Below are positions 15,791 through 23,963 of a DNA stretch of 64,000 nucleotides, piece by piece. The stretch comes from CAZAMB01 sp964486335 (lineage in GTDB: Bacteria > Planctomycetota > Phycisphaerae > UBA1845), in assembly GCA_964486335.1 (NCBI GenBank), contig CAZAMB010000004.1:1-64000 (forward strand), read 5' to 3'. How positions within the stretch are numbered: position 1 is the stretch's first letter; every line of letters starts with the position of its first letter. The notes beneath the pieces are model-generated. The model searched no databases. It worked only from the letters and a program-made list of their open reading frames with translations, and had not been told where the DNA came from. A program made the translations under genes and the position numbers.

Positions 15791-16423
15791 TTACGTTGCG
15801 GCCGGTTGCGGTTTCCGCACGGATTCGCCGGAATAGCCCGAAGGTCCCTTGACGCGACGCAGCGACAGAATGAGCTCGATTTCTCCGGTGTTTCGACCGA
15901 GTTGCTCGGCGATCGCCATCGGCGAGAGTCCGCAGTCGGCCAATCGGTACACCGCGTCGTGCGGGTTCGTTTCCGAAGGCGGCGCGCCGGCTGTGGCGCC
16001 GGCCGACGGCGATTCCGATTCGAGAGTTACATCGAGCGTGGGCATGCCGGCCGCCGCACGCTGCAAGCGGGCAAGCTTCTCAATTCTCTCATCGGCATCG
16101 CGGATAAGTGCTTCAATCTTCGCAAGCTTCGTATCCAATCGCCCATGAATCTGCCGCGACAATTGATCGAGTTCTGTCATGACGGTTTCCAGATCGCGTA
16201 CCGCTCCGCGCTCCTGCTGCAATTCGGCATACCGATCAAGTACTGATGTGCGGGACGAAATCTTCGATCGCCGAATGCGATTGCGCGTCGAAATCATCAC
16301 CACGGTCAGCACGCCGACGCCGAGGGCGAGCAAAAGCAATTGAACGGGATCGAAGCCTGGCATGCCGGCAGCGAGAAGATCAATCCACTCTGTTCGAAGT
16401 ATTGACATCAGGGCGACATCCAT
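15791..16423 (-). CDS. Membrane-anchored coiled-coil protein with C-terminal HTH-like segment
   Basis: A 210-residue protein with one N-terminal transmembrane helix (VQLLLLALGVGVLTVVMIS) followed by a basic stop-transfer stretch. A long charged coiled coil comes next (residues ~60-120, with many Glu/Gln/Leu heptads), then an Ala/Ser/Pro linker. The C-terminal segment, VYRLADCGLSPMAIAEQLGRNTGEIELILSLRR, reads like a helix-turn-helix. This arrangement resembles the DUF2802/DUF6115 type of small membrane proteins. The function is not known to me. An alternative start five codons in (ATG at 16408) is equally possible. Confidence 0.65.
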   Translation of the reverse strand: MDVALMSILRTEWIDLLAAGMPGFDPVQLLLLALGVGVLTVVMISTRNRIRRSKISSRTSVLDRYAELQQERGAVRDLETVMTELDQLSRQIHGRLDTKLAKIEALIRDADERIEKLARLQRAAAGMPTLDVTLESESPSAGATAGAPPSETNPHDAVYRLADCGLSPMAIAEQLGRNTGEIELILSLRRVKGPSGYSGESVRKPQPAAT

Positions 16424-16500
16424 GTCAGAACCCGTTGCAATTGTACGTCCTTGAGTACTTACAAAGCAAAGGCGGTAGATGGAAGACCAATCTGTTGGGG

Positions 16501-16530
16501 ATTCCGCGCGAACTGAAGTTCGCGGCTCGC
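16501..16530 (-). repeat. Dispersed hairpin repeat, copy 5
   Basis: ATTCCGCGCGAACTGAAGTT at 16501 followed by CGCGGCTCGC at 16521, with perfect 8-bp arms. It lies 21 nt past the larC stop codon. The leading ATTCCGC is shared with copy 1 and the trailing CACGATTG with copy 2. Confidence 0.75.
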
Positions 16531-16551
16531 CACGATTGGATCAAAACTGCC

Positions 16552-17742
16552 CTAGCCGTCCTTCGTTGTCGCATCACGCCATGCTGCTTCGGCGGCGGCA
16601 ATCACTTGCCGAAGCCCGATGCCTCTCGACTCCGCCGCAACCCGGCAGTCCTCGTATTCCGGCGTTGCAGTCACCGTCGTCGCGCGTTCGCCGATTTTCA
16701 TCCGAATCGGTCCAAACGGAGTATCCACGGTTTCGTGCCGACGTCGAAGGGTCGTTCGATCCAATATCTGCCGCCGCACGCCGAACGTGGGCGTCTCTCC
16801 AAACAATATGCCTTCCATCACATCCAGGTCGGCAATTCGGCACAACACCGCGAGGGTCAGGCCGCAGCGGCCCTTTTTCATCACTATCGGCACGCTCCAG
16901 ACGTCCAGTGCACCCGCTTTCAACAGTTGTTCCACCGCGTGGGCGACGACTTGCGGCGTAGCATCGTCCAGGTTCGTTTCCAGCAACATGACTTGGTCGG
17001 CGTTGGCAGGCTCGGTTTCCGCCGATTCGCCAATCAACACGCGCAGTACATTGGGTCGGTTCTGGCCGTCACGCGTTCCAGCGCCATACCCGATGGCTTG
17101 TACCGTCATGGCGGGCATGGGGCCGTAAGATTCTGCCAAAGTAGTCAGAATGGCCGCCGCTGTGGGCGTGGTCAGTTCGCCGGCTTCATCACAACCCGCC
17201 AGGGGTACGCCGCGCAACAATTCCGCCGTGGCCGGTGCCGGCACGGGCATGATACCGTGCGAACATGTCACGGTCCCTGACCCGACCGGAATCGGCGAAC
17301 AAATCACCCGATCCACGCCGAGAAGCTCTAGTGCGAGAAGCGCTCCAAGCACGTCCAGAATGGCGTCCACCGCCCCGACCTCGTGGAAGTGGACTTTCTC
17401 CACCGACGTGCCATGGACCCGTGCCTCGGCCTCCGCCAGCCGCGTGAATACGTTGATGGCACGGCGGCGAACCTCCTCCGAAACTCGGGCTCGTTTGATG
17501 ATCTCGACGACGTGTTTGAGATGCCGATGCGGCTGCGCACCGACGGCATCCAAGGCGACGTGGAATCGAGTGGCCGCGAACCCCTGCTTCGTGACCTTTT
17601 CGATGGACAGCGTATGGCCGCCCAGCTCCAAGCCCGCCAGCGCGGCGCGCAAGGGGGTCGGATCGGCCCCGGCATCCACCAGCGAGCCCACGATCATGTC
17701 GCCGCCGGCGCCGCGGAAGCAATCGAAATAGGCCGTTCGCAT
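16552..17742 (-). CDS. larC: Nickel insertion protein LarC (nickel-pincer cofactor)
   Basis: A 396-residue cytoplasmic protein of the DUF111/LarC family, the CTP-dependent nickel chelatase that inserts Ni into pyridinium-3,5-bisthiocarboxylate mononucleotide to complete the nickel-pincer cofactor of lactate racemase-like enzymes. Signatures are MRTAYFDCFRGAGGDMIVGSLVDAG, VEKVHFHEVGAVDAILDVLG, PIPVGSGTVTCSHGIMPVPAPAT and LLETNLDDATPQV. The protein is one continuous frame, unlike lactobacilli where larC1 and larC2 are joined by frameshifting. The start at 17742 matches the conserved family N-terminus; ATGs at 17754 and 17778 are alternatives. LarB, LarE and a LarA-like client are not nearby. 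Confidence 0.9.
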   Translation of the reverse strand: MRTAYFDCFRGAGGDMIVGSLVDAGADPTPLRAALAGLELGGHTLSIEKVTKQGFAATRFHVALDAVGAQPHRHLKHVVEIIKRARVSEEVRRRAINVFTRLAEAEARVHGTSVEKVHFHEVGAVDAILDVLGALLALELLGVDRVICSPIPVGSGTVTCSHGIMPVPAPATAELLRGVPLAGCDEAGELTTPTAAAILTTLAESYGPMPAMTVQAIGYGAGTRDGQNRPNVLRVLIGESAETEPANADQVMLLETNLDDATPQVVAHAVEQLLKAGALDVWSVPIVMKKGRCGLTLAVLCRIADLDVMEGILFGETPTFGVRRQILDRTTLRRRHETVDTPFGPIRMKIGERATTVTATPEYEDCRVAAESRGIGLRQVIAAAEAAWRDATTKDG

Positions 17743-17845
17743 GCGCGGAGTCATACCGCCGGACCCGCCGACCGTCAAAACAGCGCTAATGGGAACACAC
17801 TTGAACCGCCAACCCCTCCCTCACCGAAATTTCTGAAAAACGCGC

Positions 17846-17883
17846 TTGACTTTCTAGACGCCAACATGTAACCTTTTGGTTAC
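17846..17883 (+). promoter_or_regulatory. Promoter with overlapping operator for the ArsR operon
   Basis: TTGACT (-35, 17846-17851), 17 bp spacer, TAACCT (-10, 17869-17874). A perfect palindrome GTAACC-tttt-GGTTAC (17868-17883) covers the -10 box and ends two bases before the ArsR start codon at 17886. This is the expected place for an autoregulatory ArsR-family operator. Transcription would start about 5 nt before the ATG, so the mRNA would be nearly leaderless, consistent with no Shine-Dalgarno being visible. Confidence 0.65.
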
Positions 17884-17885
17884 TT

Positions 17886-18245
17886 ATGCGGCCTGACGAC
17901 ATGGACGCGGTTTTTCAGGCGCTTGCGCACCCGGATCGAAGGCGAATGCTGGACATCATCAGGAACAACGGCGGCTGCTCTGTGAACGAACTGAGTTCGC
18001 ACTTTCCGGTCAGCCGCATCGCGGTGATGAAGAACCTTCGCGTGCTGGAGCGCGCCGGGCTGATCGTCTCGGAAAAAAAAGGACGCACGAGGGCGTTGTA
18101 CGTCAACACCGTTCCGATTCAGATGATTCATGATCGGTGGAGCAGCGAGTACAGCGTCCTGTGGGCCGCAAACATGACGCGGATCAAATACAGGGTCGAA
18201 TCGAAAGGTAAGAAACATGGCCGAAACCGAACGCGCGGTGTTTAA
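17886..18245 (+). CDS. ArsR-family transcriptional regulator
   Basis: A 119-residue winged-helix repressor-type regulator. The N-terminal ALAHPDRRRMLDIIRNNGGCSVNELSSHF and VSRIAVMKNLRVLERAGLIVSEKKGRTRALYVNT carry the helix-turn-helix and beta-wing of the ArsR family. The metal-binding CxC motif of arsenic or cadmium sensors is absent, so it probably belongs to the non-metal group that usually pairs with SRPBCC (AHSA1) genes, as here. It overlaps the next gene by 29 bp. The palindrome over its -10 box suggests autorepression. Confidence 0.88.
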   Translation: MRPDDMDAVFQALAHPDRRRMLDIIRNNGGCSVNELSSHFPVSRIAVMKNLRVLERAGLIVSEKKGRTRALYVNTVPIQMIHDRWSSEYSVLWAANMTRIKYRVESKGKKHGRNRTRGV

Positions 18246-18726
18246 GATCCTTATCAAGGGGTCGATCCAGGAGGTGTGGCGGGAAATCACCAAGACGAAC
18301 GAGGCGCAGGGCTGCATGTTTAACATGCAGCTGCACACGCCCGGACTCAAGCCCGGCGCGCCCATTCGCATGCGCACGAAAAACGCAAAATATACCGGCG
18401 TCGTGGGCGAGGTGATCGAGTTCGATCCGCCGCGACGTTATTCGCACACGTTTCGATTTACGAATTTCAACGATCCGCCGTGCAAGGTCATCTACGACCT
18501 GAAGGAAGTCTCCGGCGGCGTCGAGTTTACGCTCACCTGCGACGACATCCCCAAGGGCACGAAGACCGCCAAGCAGATGGTCCCCGGCGGCAAGTTGATC
18601 GTGAACACGCTCAAGGCGATCGTCGAAACGGGCAAGCCGTCGCTGGGCACGCGGATGTTGTTTGTGATGTTCAAACTGATGGAACCGTTCTCGCCGAAGT
18701 CGACGCGAACGGAAAACTGGCCTTGA
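18217..18726 (+). CDS. SRPBCC (AHSA1-like) domain protein
   Basis: A 169-residue single-domain START/Bet v1-like protein with a hydrophobic ligand cavity. The pattern FKILIKGSIQEVWREITKTNEAQGCMFNMQLHT...GAPIRMRT...GVVGEVIEFDPPRRYSHTFRF...VIYDLKE...VEFTLTCDDIP is typical of AHSA1 proteins. Its start lies inside the ArsR gene, and AAGGTAAGAAAC provides the ribosome binding site, implying coupled translation. Such ArsR-SRPBCC pairs are common; the ligand and role are unknown. Confidence 0.85.
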   Translation: MAETERAVFKILIKGSIQEVWREITKTNEAQGCMFNMQLHTPGLKPGAPIRMRTKNAKYTGVVGEVIEFDPPRRYSHTFRFTNFNDPPCKVIYDLKEVSGGVEFTLTCDDIPKGTKTAKQMVPGGKLIVNTLKAIVETGKPSLGTRMLFVMFKLMEPFSPKSTRTENWP

Positions 18727-18782
18727 TGCGGCGGACGATGCCGTGGCAATGGCAGTCAACCAATGGAGAATGGAGATACACG

Positions 18783-19352
18783 ATGGGCAAGTCGCCTGAA
18801 GAAATGGTCGCCTCGATGATCGAGAACCTCAAGGAAAAAACCGGAAAAACCCTTGAACAGTGGGTGGCGATCGCGACCAAAAGCAAGCTCGCCAAGCACG
18901 GCGAGATCGTCAAGTTCTTGAAAGCCGAGCATGAGATGGGCCACGGATACGCCAATCTCGTCGCCCAGAAGACGCTCGAAGCCCAATCCGGCAGCGCTCC
19001 GGCCGGCGGCGATGATCTCGTCGAGGCCCAGTACGCCGGCGCGAAAGCCGCACTTCGACCGATCTACGATGCGCTCATCGCGGCGATCGGAAATTTCGGC
19101 GGCGACGTGGAGTTCTCACCCAAGAAGGCCTACGTCAGCCTTCGGCGAAGCAAGCAGTTCGGTTTGATTCAGCCGTCCACCGCGACGCGCGTCGACGTCG
19201 GCATCAACCTCAAGGGCACGCCGGCCAAGGGTCGACTGGAGGAGTCGGGAAGTTTCAATGCCATGGTGAGTCATCGCGTTCGCATTGAGAAAAAGGCCGA
19301 CGTGGACGCCGAAGTCATCGGCTGGCTCAAGAAGGCCTACGAGAACGCGTGA
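18783..19352 (+). CDS. DUF4287 / DUF5655 domain protein
   Basis: A 189-residue cytoplasmic protein. The first ~70 residues (PEEMVASMIENLKEKTGKTLEQWVAIATKS...KAEHEMGHGYANLVAQK) match DUF4287. The C-terminal part (DALIAAIGNFGGDVEFSPKKAYVSLRRSKQFGLIQPSTATRVDVGINLKG) matches DUF5655, a domain that often stands beside it. It follows the SRPBCC gene by 56 bp and is probably in the same ArsR-controlled operon. GGAGATACACG precedes the ATG at 18783. No biochemical role is known. Confidence 0.82.
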   Translation: MGKSPEEMVASMIENLKEKTGKTLEQWVAIATKSKLAKHGEIVKFLKAEHEMGHGYANLVAQKTLEAQSGSAPAGGDDLVEAQYAGAKAALRPIYDALIAAIGNFGGDVEFSPKKAYVSLRRSKQFGLIQPSTATRVDVGINLKGTPAKGRLEESGSFNAMVSHRVRIEKKADVDAEVIGWLKKAYENA

Positions 19353-19503
19353 ACGCCACGGTGGCTTTAGTCGCTTGAATAAAGTGGACCGCGGGCGCGA
19401 CGGAGCGACCGCGTGAAGGAATGGGTCGATCACGGACGAGCGATCTTCCGCAACCACCATGACGCGTGCCTTGGAGAGTCGCCGTCAGGTTGGAGGTTTG
19501 TAC

Positions 19504-19878
19504 GTGGTTCGAAACATTCTGGCTGTGGTCATTGGGTACGCGTTGTGGTCCGGGCTGTGGATCGGTGCGGGTGAAGGCATCAAAGCCGCCTCGCCCCAGT
19601 CGATTCTAGAGGACGGCACGGTCCAAAGCAGCGGCATTTTGCTCGTCATCCTCGCGGCATCAGTGGTGATCTCGCTGGTTTCGGGGTATTGCGCGGCCGT
19701 CATCGCGCGGGCGAAACCGTTCGGGCCCGTACTCATCCTCGGTCTCGCGTTGCTGGCCACGGGCATTCCGATCCAGATGAGCGTGTGGGACAGGATGCCC
19801 GTCTGGTATCACCTCACCTTTCTGATTCTGCTCGTGCCCGGCGTTCTTGTCGGTTCAAACCTTCGACGGAAGACTTGA
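19504..19878 (+). CDS. Small integral membrane protein
   Basis: A 124-residue protein with four hydrophobic segments: NILAVVIGYALWSGLWIGAG, ILLVILAASVVISLVSGYCAAV, PVLILGLALLATGIPIQMSV and LTFLILLVPGVLVGS. It ends in RRKT. The GTG at 19504 is chosen as start because GGAGG lies seven bases before it; an ATG 45 bp upstream is in frame but has no such site. No family is recognised. Confidence 0.7.
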   Translation: MVRNILAVVIGYALWSGLWIGAGEGIKAASPQSILEDGTVQSSGILLVILAASVVISLVSGYCAAVIARAKPFGPVLILGLALLATGIPIQMSVWDRMPVWYHLTFLILLVPGVLVGSNLRRKT

Positions 19879-20189
19879 TAAATTCGTTATGGTTCAGGCA
19901 GGAAGTCAGCGCGTTTCCAAATGAAGTTGAATGGCCGAAAGGAAAGAACCGATACCGAAACCCCGCGAGCCGCGAACTTCAGTTCGCGCCCAGCCTCAAG
20001 ATCGGAAATCGTTGTTCAACTCGACTTGGCAGATAGGTCGAGTCGTTCCGTTTTGGATTTGGCTCCTGCCTCGTGAAACAGACTGTGCCTGTCGATCCGG
20101 GAAAGAATGGACGTGACGCCTTGTGGCATCGGTCTCCAACCGGTGCGAACCCGGTTTGAAAATCCGAACGGCTTCTTTTCGACACACTG
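19879..20189. other. Intergenic region between convergent genes with repeat copy
   Basis: 311 bp separating the small membrane protein gene (plus) from the dockerin-like gene (minus). It contains the inverted copy of the hairpin repeat at 19963-19990 and no credible gene. Confidence 0.5.
19963..19990 (+). repeat. Dispersed hairpin repeat, copy 6 (opposite orientation)
   Basis: Reverse-complement copy reading GCGAGCC then CGCGAACTTCAGTTCGCG on the plus strand. It lies about 85 nt 3' of the plus-strand membrane-protein gene. It is the only complete copy on this strand and also the only one behind a plus-strand gene. Confidence 0.72.
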
Positions 20190-21020
20190 CTACGGAAGCT
20201 CGAAGTTTCGCTGAAATACTGCAAAATCGAAAAAGTCAACGTCGCCGTCGCCGTCATCATCCGACACGACGAAGAGGGAGTTTCCCGGGATGGTCATGGC
20301 GACGCACTCGAATACGGGCGGAGTCGCTGGATCGTACGAGCGCGTACAGAAACCGCTCGTCAAATCGGGGGTGACGGCCAATCCGGCGGCACAATTCCCG
20401 TACAGGTAGTCGCCAAGCTCTATCGGTTCGGAAAAGCCCGCCACGCAGCGAAGACTGTGTTTGCAGGGTGCGTTGTGCGCATCGATTCCTGGCCCCGACA
20501 AGCAACTGCCGATGTCCCGGATCACCGACTCCGGCACGCAGCATTCGACGGACACGAGTCTGGCGTCGCTTTGGATTCGCTTGGGCGTGGCGGTGTACGC
20601 CTCGCTGAACCGGGTCAGATCCTGAAGGTCGAGGTCTCCGTCCTGATCGTCATCGACTCCTTCGAAGAGCGTGATGCCCAGGCCGCTTCGGGCGACGCAT
20701 TCGTGGAGGATCGGCGCGTTCTCGTCGGTCCAGCCGTCGCAGTAGCCGCGCAAGGGTTCCGCCGTCACGATTCTGGCGGGGTCGCACAATCGCTCCATCG
20801 TTCCCGTGTCTGAACCGAAACCGAGCACGCAAGTCGATCCGGCGGCACAGGACGACGGCCGATCCGTATCGCCCGGACCTGAAACGCAGTCACCGATCTT
20901 CTCCAGGTCAGCTTGTACGGTGCAACATCGGACGGAAACAAGTTGCGCCCTTGCCGATCCCGAAAGCATGGTCAGCAGAGCAACCACGGCAATCAACGCG
21001 GTCGGTTGTTCGGCTGCCAT
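20190..21020 (-). CDS. Secreted Cys-rich protein with two dockerin-like modules
   Basis: A 276-residue exported protein with signal peptide (ALIAVVALLTMLSGSARA). The mature part is a tandem duplication. Each half begins LVSVxCC (LVSVRCCTVQADLEKIGDCVSGPG and LVSVECCVPESVIRDIGSCLSGPG), carries conserved cysteines, and ends in a calcium-loop segment (DDDQDGDLDLQDLTRFSEAY and DDDGDGDVDFFDFAVFQRNF). The internal duplication is directly visible. No enzymatic domain is seen. GGGA precedes the chosen ATG, and the signal peptide starts there. Confidence 0.75.
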   Translation of the reverse strand: MAAEQPTALIAVVALLTMLSGSARAQLVSVRCCTVQADLEKIGDCVSGPGDTDRPSSCAAGSTCVLGFGSDTGTMERLCDPARIVTAEPLRGYCDGWTDENAPILHECVARSGLGITLFEGVDDDQDGDLDLQDLTRFSEAYTATPKRIQSDARLVSVECCVPESVIRDIGSCLSGPGIDAHNAPCKHSLRCVAGFSEPIELGDYLYGNCAAGLAVTPDLTSGFCTRSYDPATPPVFECVAMTIPGNSLFVVSDDDGDGDVDFFDFAVFQRNFELP

Positions 21021-21052
21021 GTCAATCTTCCCTTGCTCCCGCCCGCAAAAAC

Positions 21053-22018
21053 CTACGGATAAATGAGCGAATCCGTAGTGGAGTACATGCCCGGCCCGGT
21101 GCCGAAGACATCCTGACCCGGATACGGATTTCCACGGTAGAACTGGTGGGGCGTCTCGCCATAAATGCGATTCGTTCCTCGCGAGTCCCATGCTTCCGTC
21201 ATCAATGTATAAATGTTGTCGTCATCAACGCCTCCGGTCGGTCGGCGAAGGAACGCAACATGGCCGTCGGCAAACAATGCATTCTGCCCTTCGCCCGCGG
21301 AAGGTCCGCCGTGGTTGTACGAGTTGTACGGTCGCCAATCACTCGGTGGACTGGTGACTTCAAGCGGCTGCCCCAGTCCATTCCGGTACTGAGGAATCAA
21401 TCCCCTAAGGTAGAAAATTCCCTTATCGGCAGCGATCACCTGACGTGAATCCATGCCTTCGCGCGGCATCGTGTCGGGTGGCCCAAAGGGCACGAGATAT
21501 CCGTAACTGATGTTCCAATACTGCCTGAAATCGTAATAAAGTTCGACATTCTCGGTGGAATCGACGAAGTCGTTGAGGCTGCTCGGACAAATGAACTGGC
21601 GGACATTGGCCTCGCCGGAGCGAACCAGCATCCAATACGCTCGCGTCGTACTGACGTTTTCACTGCCGGCCGAGGGGGCGTAAAGCGTCTCCGACCGGCT
21701 TTCCCGATGGCGATCAAAGCCGACTTCCGTTGCAACCTCGTGCCCAGGCTCGCTTATCCAATTGGCGGCCGTGTAACCAATACCAATGAAGTCAATCCGC
21801 CCGTTTTTGAACGCCGGCACCATCCAGCTTCCCTTGTTGGCTGACGCGTAGATCGAACCGGCCGCGCCGATTCCGGCAAGGTTCACGCTGCAGGCCATCC
21901 GCTTGCTCAGTTCCCGGGCGCGCAGCAGTGTGGGGATGCCGATCGCCATCAAAACGGCGCCGACGGCCCCCAGCGCGAGCACATCGACCAATGCAAAACC
22001 CGCAGTGCTTTTGCGCAT
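21053..22018 (-). CDS. DUF1559 prepilin-like protein
   Basis: A 321-residue protein of the planctomycete DUF1559 family. It has a type IV pilin-like N-terminus, MRKSTAGFALVDVLALGAVGAVLMAIGIPTLL, with a Gly-Phe prepilin peptidase site and a hydrophobic helix. The usual Glu at mature position 5 is Asp here. Near the end, the HGGPSAGEGQNALFADGHV segment gives the His...DG signature of this family, with a longer spacer than the canonical nine residues. Members are secreted or surface-exposed pseudopilin-like proteins of unknown function, abundant in planctomycetes. GAGG precedes the ATG at 22018. Confidence 0.85.
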   Translation of the reverse strand: MRKSTAGFALVDVLALGAVGAVLMAIGIPTLLRARELSKRMACSVNLAGIGAAGSIYASANKGSWMVPAFKNGRIDFIGIGYTAANWISEPGHEVATEVGFDRHRESRSETLYAPSAGSENVSTTRAYWMLVRSGEANVRQFICPSSLNDFVDSTENVELYYDFRQYWNISYGYLVPFGPPDTMPREGMDSRQVIAADKGIFYLRGLIPQYRNGLGQPLEVTSPPSDWRPYNSYNHGGPSAGEGQNALFADGHVAFLRRPTGGVDDDNIYTLMTEAWDSRGTNRIYGETPHQFYRGNPYPGQDVFGTGPGMYSTTDSLIYP

Positions 22019-22091
22019 GAATTGCCTCGAATCTTCCAAGTGTCGTTTACGGATAGGATACCAGATTCGGCCAAGGAACTGCAAACGGAAT

Positions 22092-23963
22092 TTATGGAGC
22101 GGCGCAGCCGGGAAGGGTCCAATCAAGCGCATTCAGCAATGCCGGAAGGTCATTGATGTCAATCACACCGGCCTCCTTGCCGGCGTCATCCAATTCGGCG
22201 CATTCCGCCGGTGATCCGGCCCAGGTGGTTTCGCCCATGCACCGCTGCAATGCGGCCACGTCGCGCAAATCGCGCGATACGACCAGCCGTGCCGCCGTCG
22301 TCATCGTCTCCTGGTACACCGCGTAACGGCGATTCACCGGAAGCACTTCCTTTGAGAATTCCGTGCCATCAGGAAAAACGATCCGCAGCCGATCAATGCC
22401 GGCCGCGTCGCCCAAGCCAACATGCTGCTCGAACGGCCGACCGGAAAGATAGCTTCCGCCCACCATGACCTCGCGCATGCGCGTCGTCGCGCCGGTCGTG
22501 ACATACACACGCGCCCCGACGGCATTGGCGTTGTGGCCGCATGGCCCCGCCACCCGAACGGTGATCCAGTGACCGGTGGGCGCGGACTGATTCTCCAGCA
22601 GCACGAAAGGATCGATGATGTTGGTCACCAGAGAATCCTGCAATCCGTCGCGGTTGTAATCGAATGCGATCGCGGCCCGCGCGTCGCCGACAAAGTCGGC
22701 CCCGGTGCCGCTCGACCTGGTGAATTGGCCGAAACCGTCGTTGAGGAACAGGACTTCCGGCGTATTGACGAGTCCGTAGCTGGATCCCTGGAGCGATGCA
22801 ATCCACTCGTCGAAACCGTTGACCGCGTACAGGTCGTCGTCGCCGTCATTGTCCACGTCGGCGAACTCCGTACCCCAGCCCCAATAGGAATCGCGAACGC
22901 CGCGCGTGCCGGCCTGGTCGACGAAAACCAACGTTTCCGTTTCGCTCATCTGATTGACCAGAAGCGTGTTGAACTGCGTCGTACCCATCCGCCCGCCGGC
23001 GTCGGTGATATTGGTGTTGTAAATGTCGAGGTCACCGTCGTTGTCCACGTCGCGGACGCTGATTCCCATGTCATTGCCGGTGTGCGTCGCGCCGACGACG
23101 ATGGTCTGATCGGTGAACGTGCCGCCGTCGTTGCGGTAATACGCGTCGCTCGTGTGGTCGATGGCTACGTACAAGTCGGCGTCGCCATCATTGTCGAAAT
23201 CAGCAAACGCACACGAAAAACTGTCACGCATCAGCGTTCCCAGTCCGACGCTCAGCGTGACGTCCTCGAACTGAAAGTCGCCGAGATTGCGGTAGAGCCG
23301 GTTGTAACCGGGAAACGCGGGCACGCCGCCGCCGACCTCCATCAGCCAAAAGGTCACGTACACGTCGAGGAGTCCGTCATCGTCGTAGTCGCCCACGCAC
23401 GCGCCGCCCTTGATGATTCCCGTCGGTGAGAAATTCGATCCAGCGGTCACGTCGGTGAACGTGCCGTTTCCATTGTTGCGAAAAACCTTGCTGGGCGGAT
23501 GTCCCGCACCGGCAATGTCGTCGTTGATCAGCAGGAGATCGTTCCAGCCGTCGTTGTCGAGATCGACGAAGTGCGCCAACCGTCCAAAGCCAAGGTCGCC
23601 GACGCCTGCGGCCCCCGTGACATCGGTGAAGCGATGAATCCCGTTCACGAGATCGTTTCGATAAAGTTTGTTGGCATGGCCCGATTGTCCAAGCAGATAG
23701 ACATCGTCGTCGCCGTCGTTGTCGAAATCGCCAACGGCCGCGCCGTTACCCATGTTGCGCTGCATGGCGCGTTTGATGGCGGCCGTACCGGGTGAGTCAC
23801 CGGGAAAATCGAACGGGACGCCGTAGGTCACCGAATGGACGATCCCCCGGCTTGGCGCGACATTTTGAAACCGCACGTCGGCGCGTACCGCAGCGCAAAA
23901 CAACATCACGCATGCGATCGTCATCTGCAACAAACTGCCCCGAATCATCGTTCCAATTGTCAT
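22092..23963 (-). CDS. Secreted FG-GAP / ASPIC-UnbV repeat protein with dockerin-like C-terminus
   Basis: A 623-residue exported protein. After the signal peptide (LLQMTIACVMLFCAAVRA) a run of FG-GAP/VCBS-type blades, each with a DxDNDGDxDxY calcium loop, forms a predicted beta-propeller (residues ~40-440). An ASPIC/UnbV domain follows, with GHWITVRVAGPCGHNANAVGARVYV and VGLGDAAGIDRLRIVFPDG. The tail carries a dockerin-like segment (DVAALQRCMG...VIDINDLPALLNAL). Such CRTAC1-like proteins are widespread on planctomycete surfaces; adhesion or matrix roles are assumed, not shown. Confidence 0.87.
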   Translation of the reverse strand: MTIGTMIRGSLLQMTIACVMLFCAAVRADVRFQNVAPSRGIVHSVTYGVPFDFPGDSPGTAAIKRAMQRNMGNGAAVGDFDNDGDDDVYLLGQSGHANKLYRNDLVNGIHRFTDVTGAAGVGDLGFGRLAHFVDLDNDGWNDLLLINDDIAGAGHPPSKVFRNNGNGTFTDVTAGSNFSPTGIIKGGACVGDYDDDGLLDVYVTFWLMEVGGGVPAFPGYNRLYRNLGDFQFEDVTLSVGLGTLMRDSFSCAFADFDNDGDADLYVAIDHTSDAYYRNDGGTFTDQTIVVGATHTGNDMGISVRDVDNDGDLDIYNTNITDAGGRMGTTQFNTLLVNQMSETETLVFVDQAGTRGVRDSYWGWGTEFADVDNDGDDDLYAVNGFDEWIASLQGSSYGLVNTPEVLFLNDGFGQFTRSSGTGADFVGDARAAIAFDYNRDGLQDSLVTNIIDPFVLLENQSAPTGHWITVRVAGPCGHNANAVGARVYVTTGATTRMREVMVGGSYLSGRPFEQHVGLGDAAGIDRLRIVFPDGTEFSKEVLPVNRRYAVYQETMTTAARLVVSRDLRDVAALQRCMGETTWAGSPAECAELDDAGKEAGVIDINDLPALLNALDWTLPGCAAP

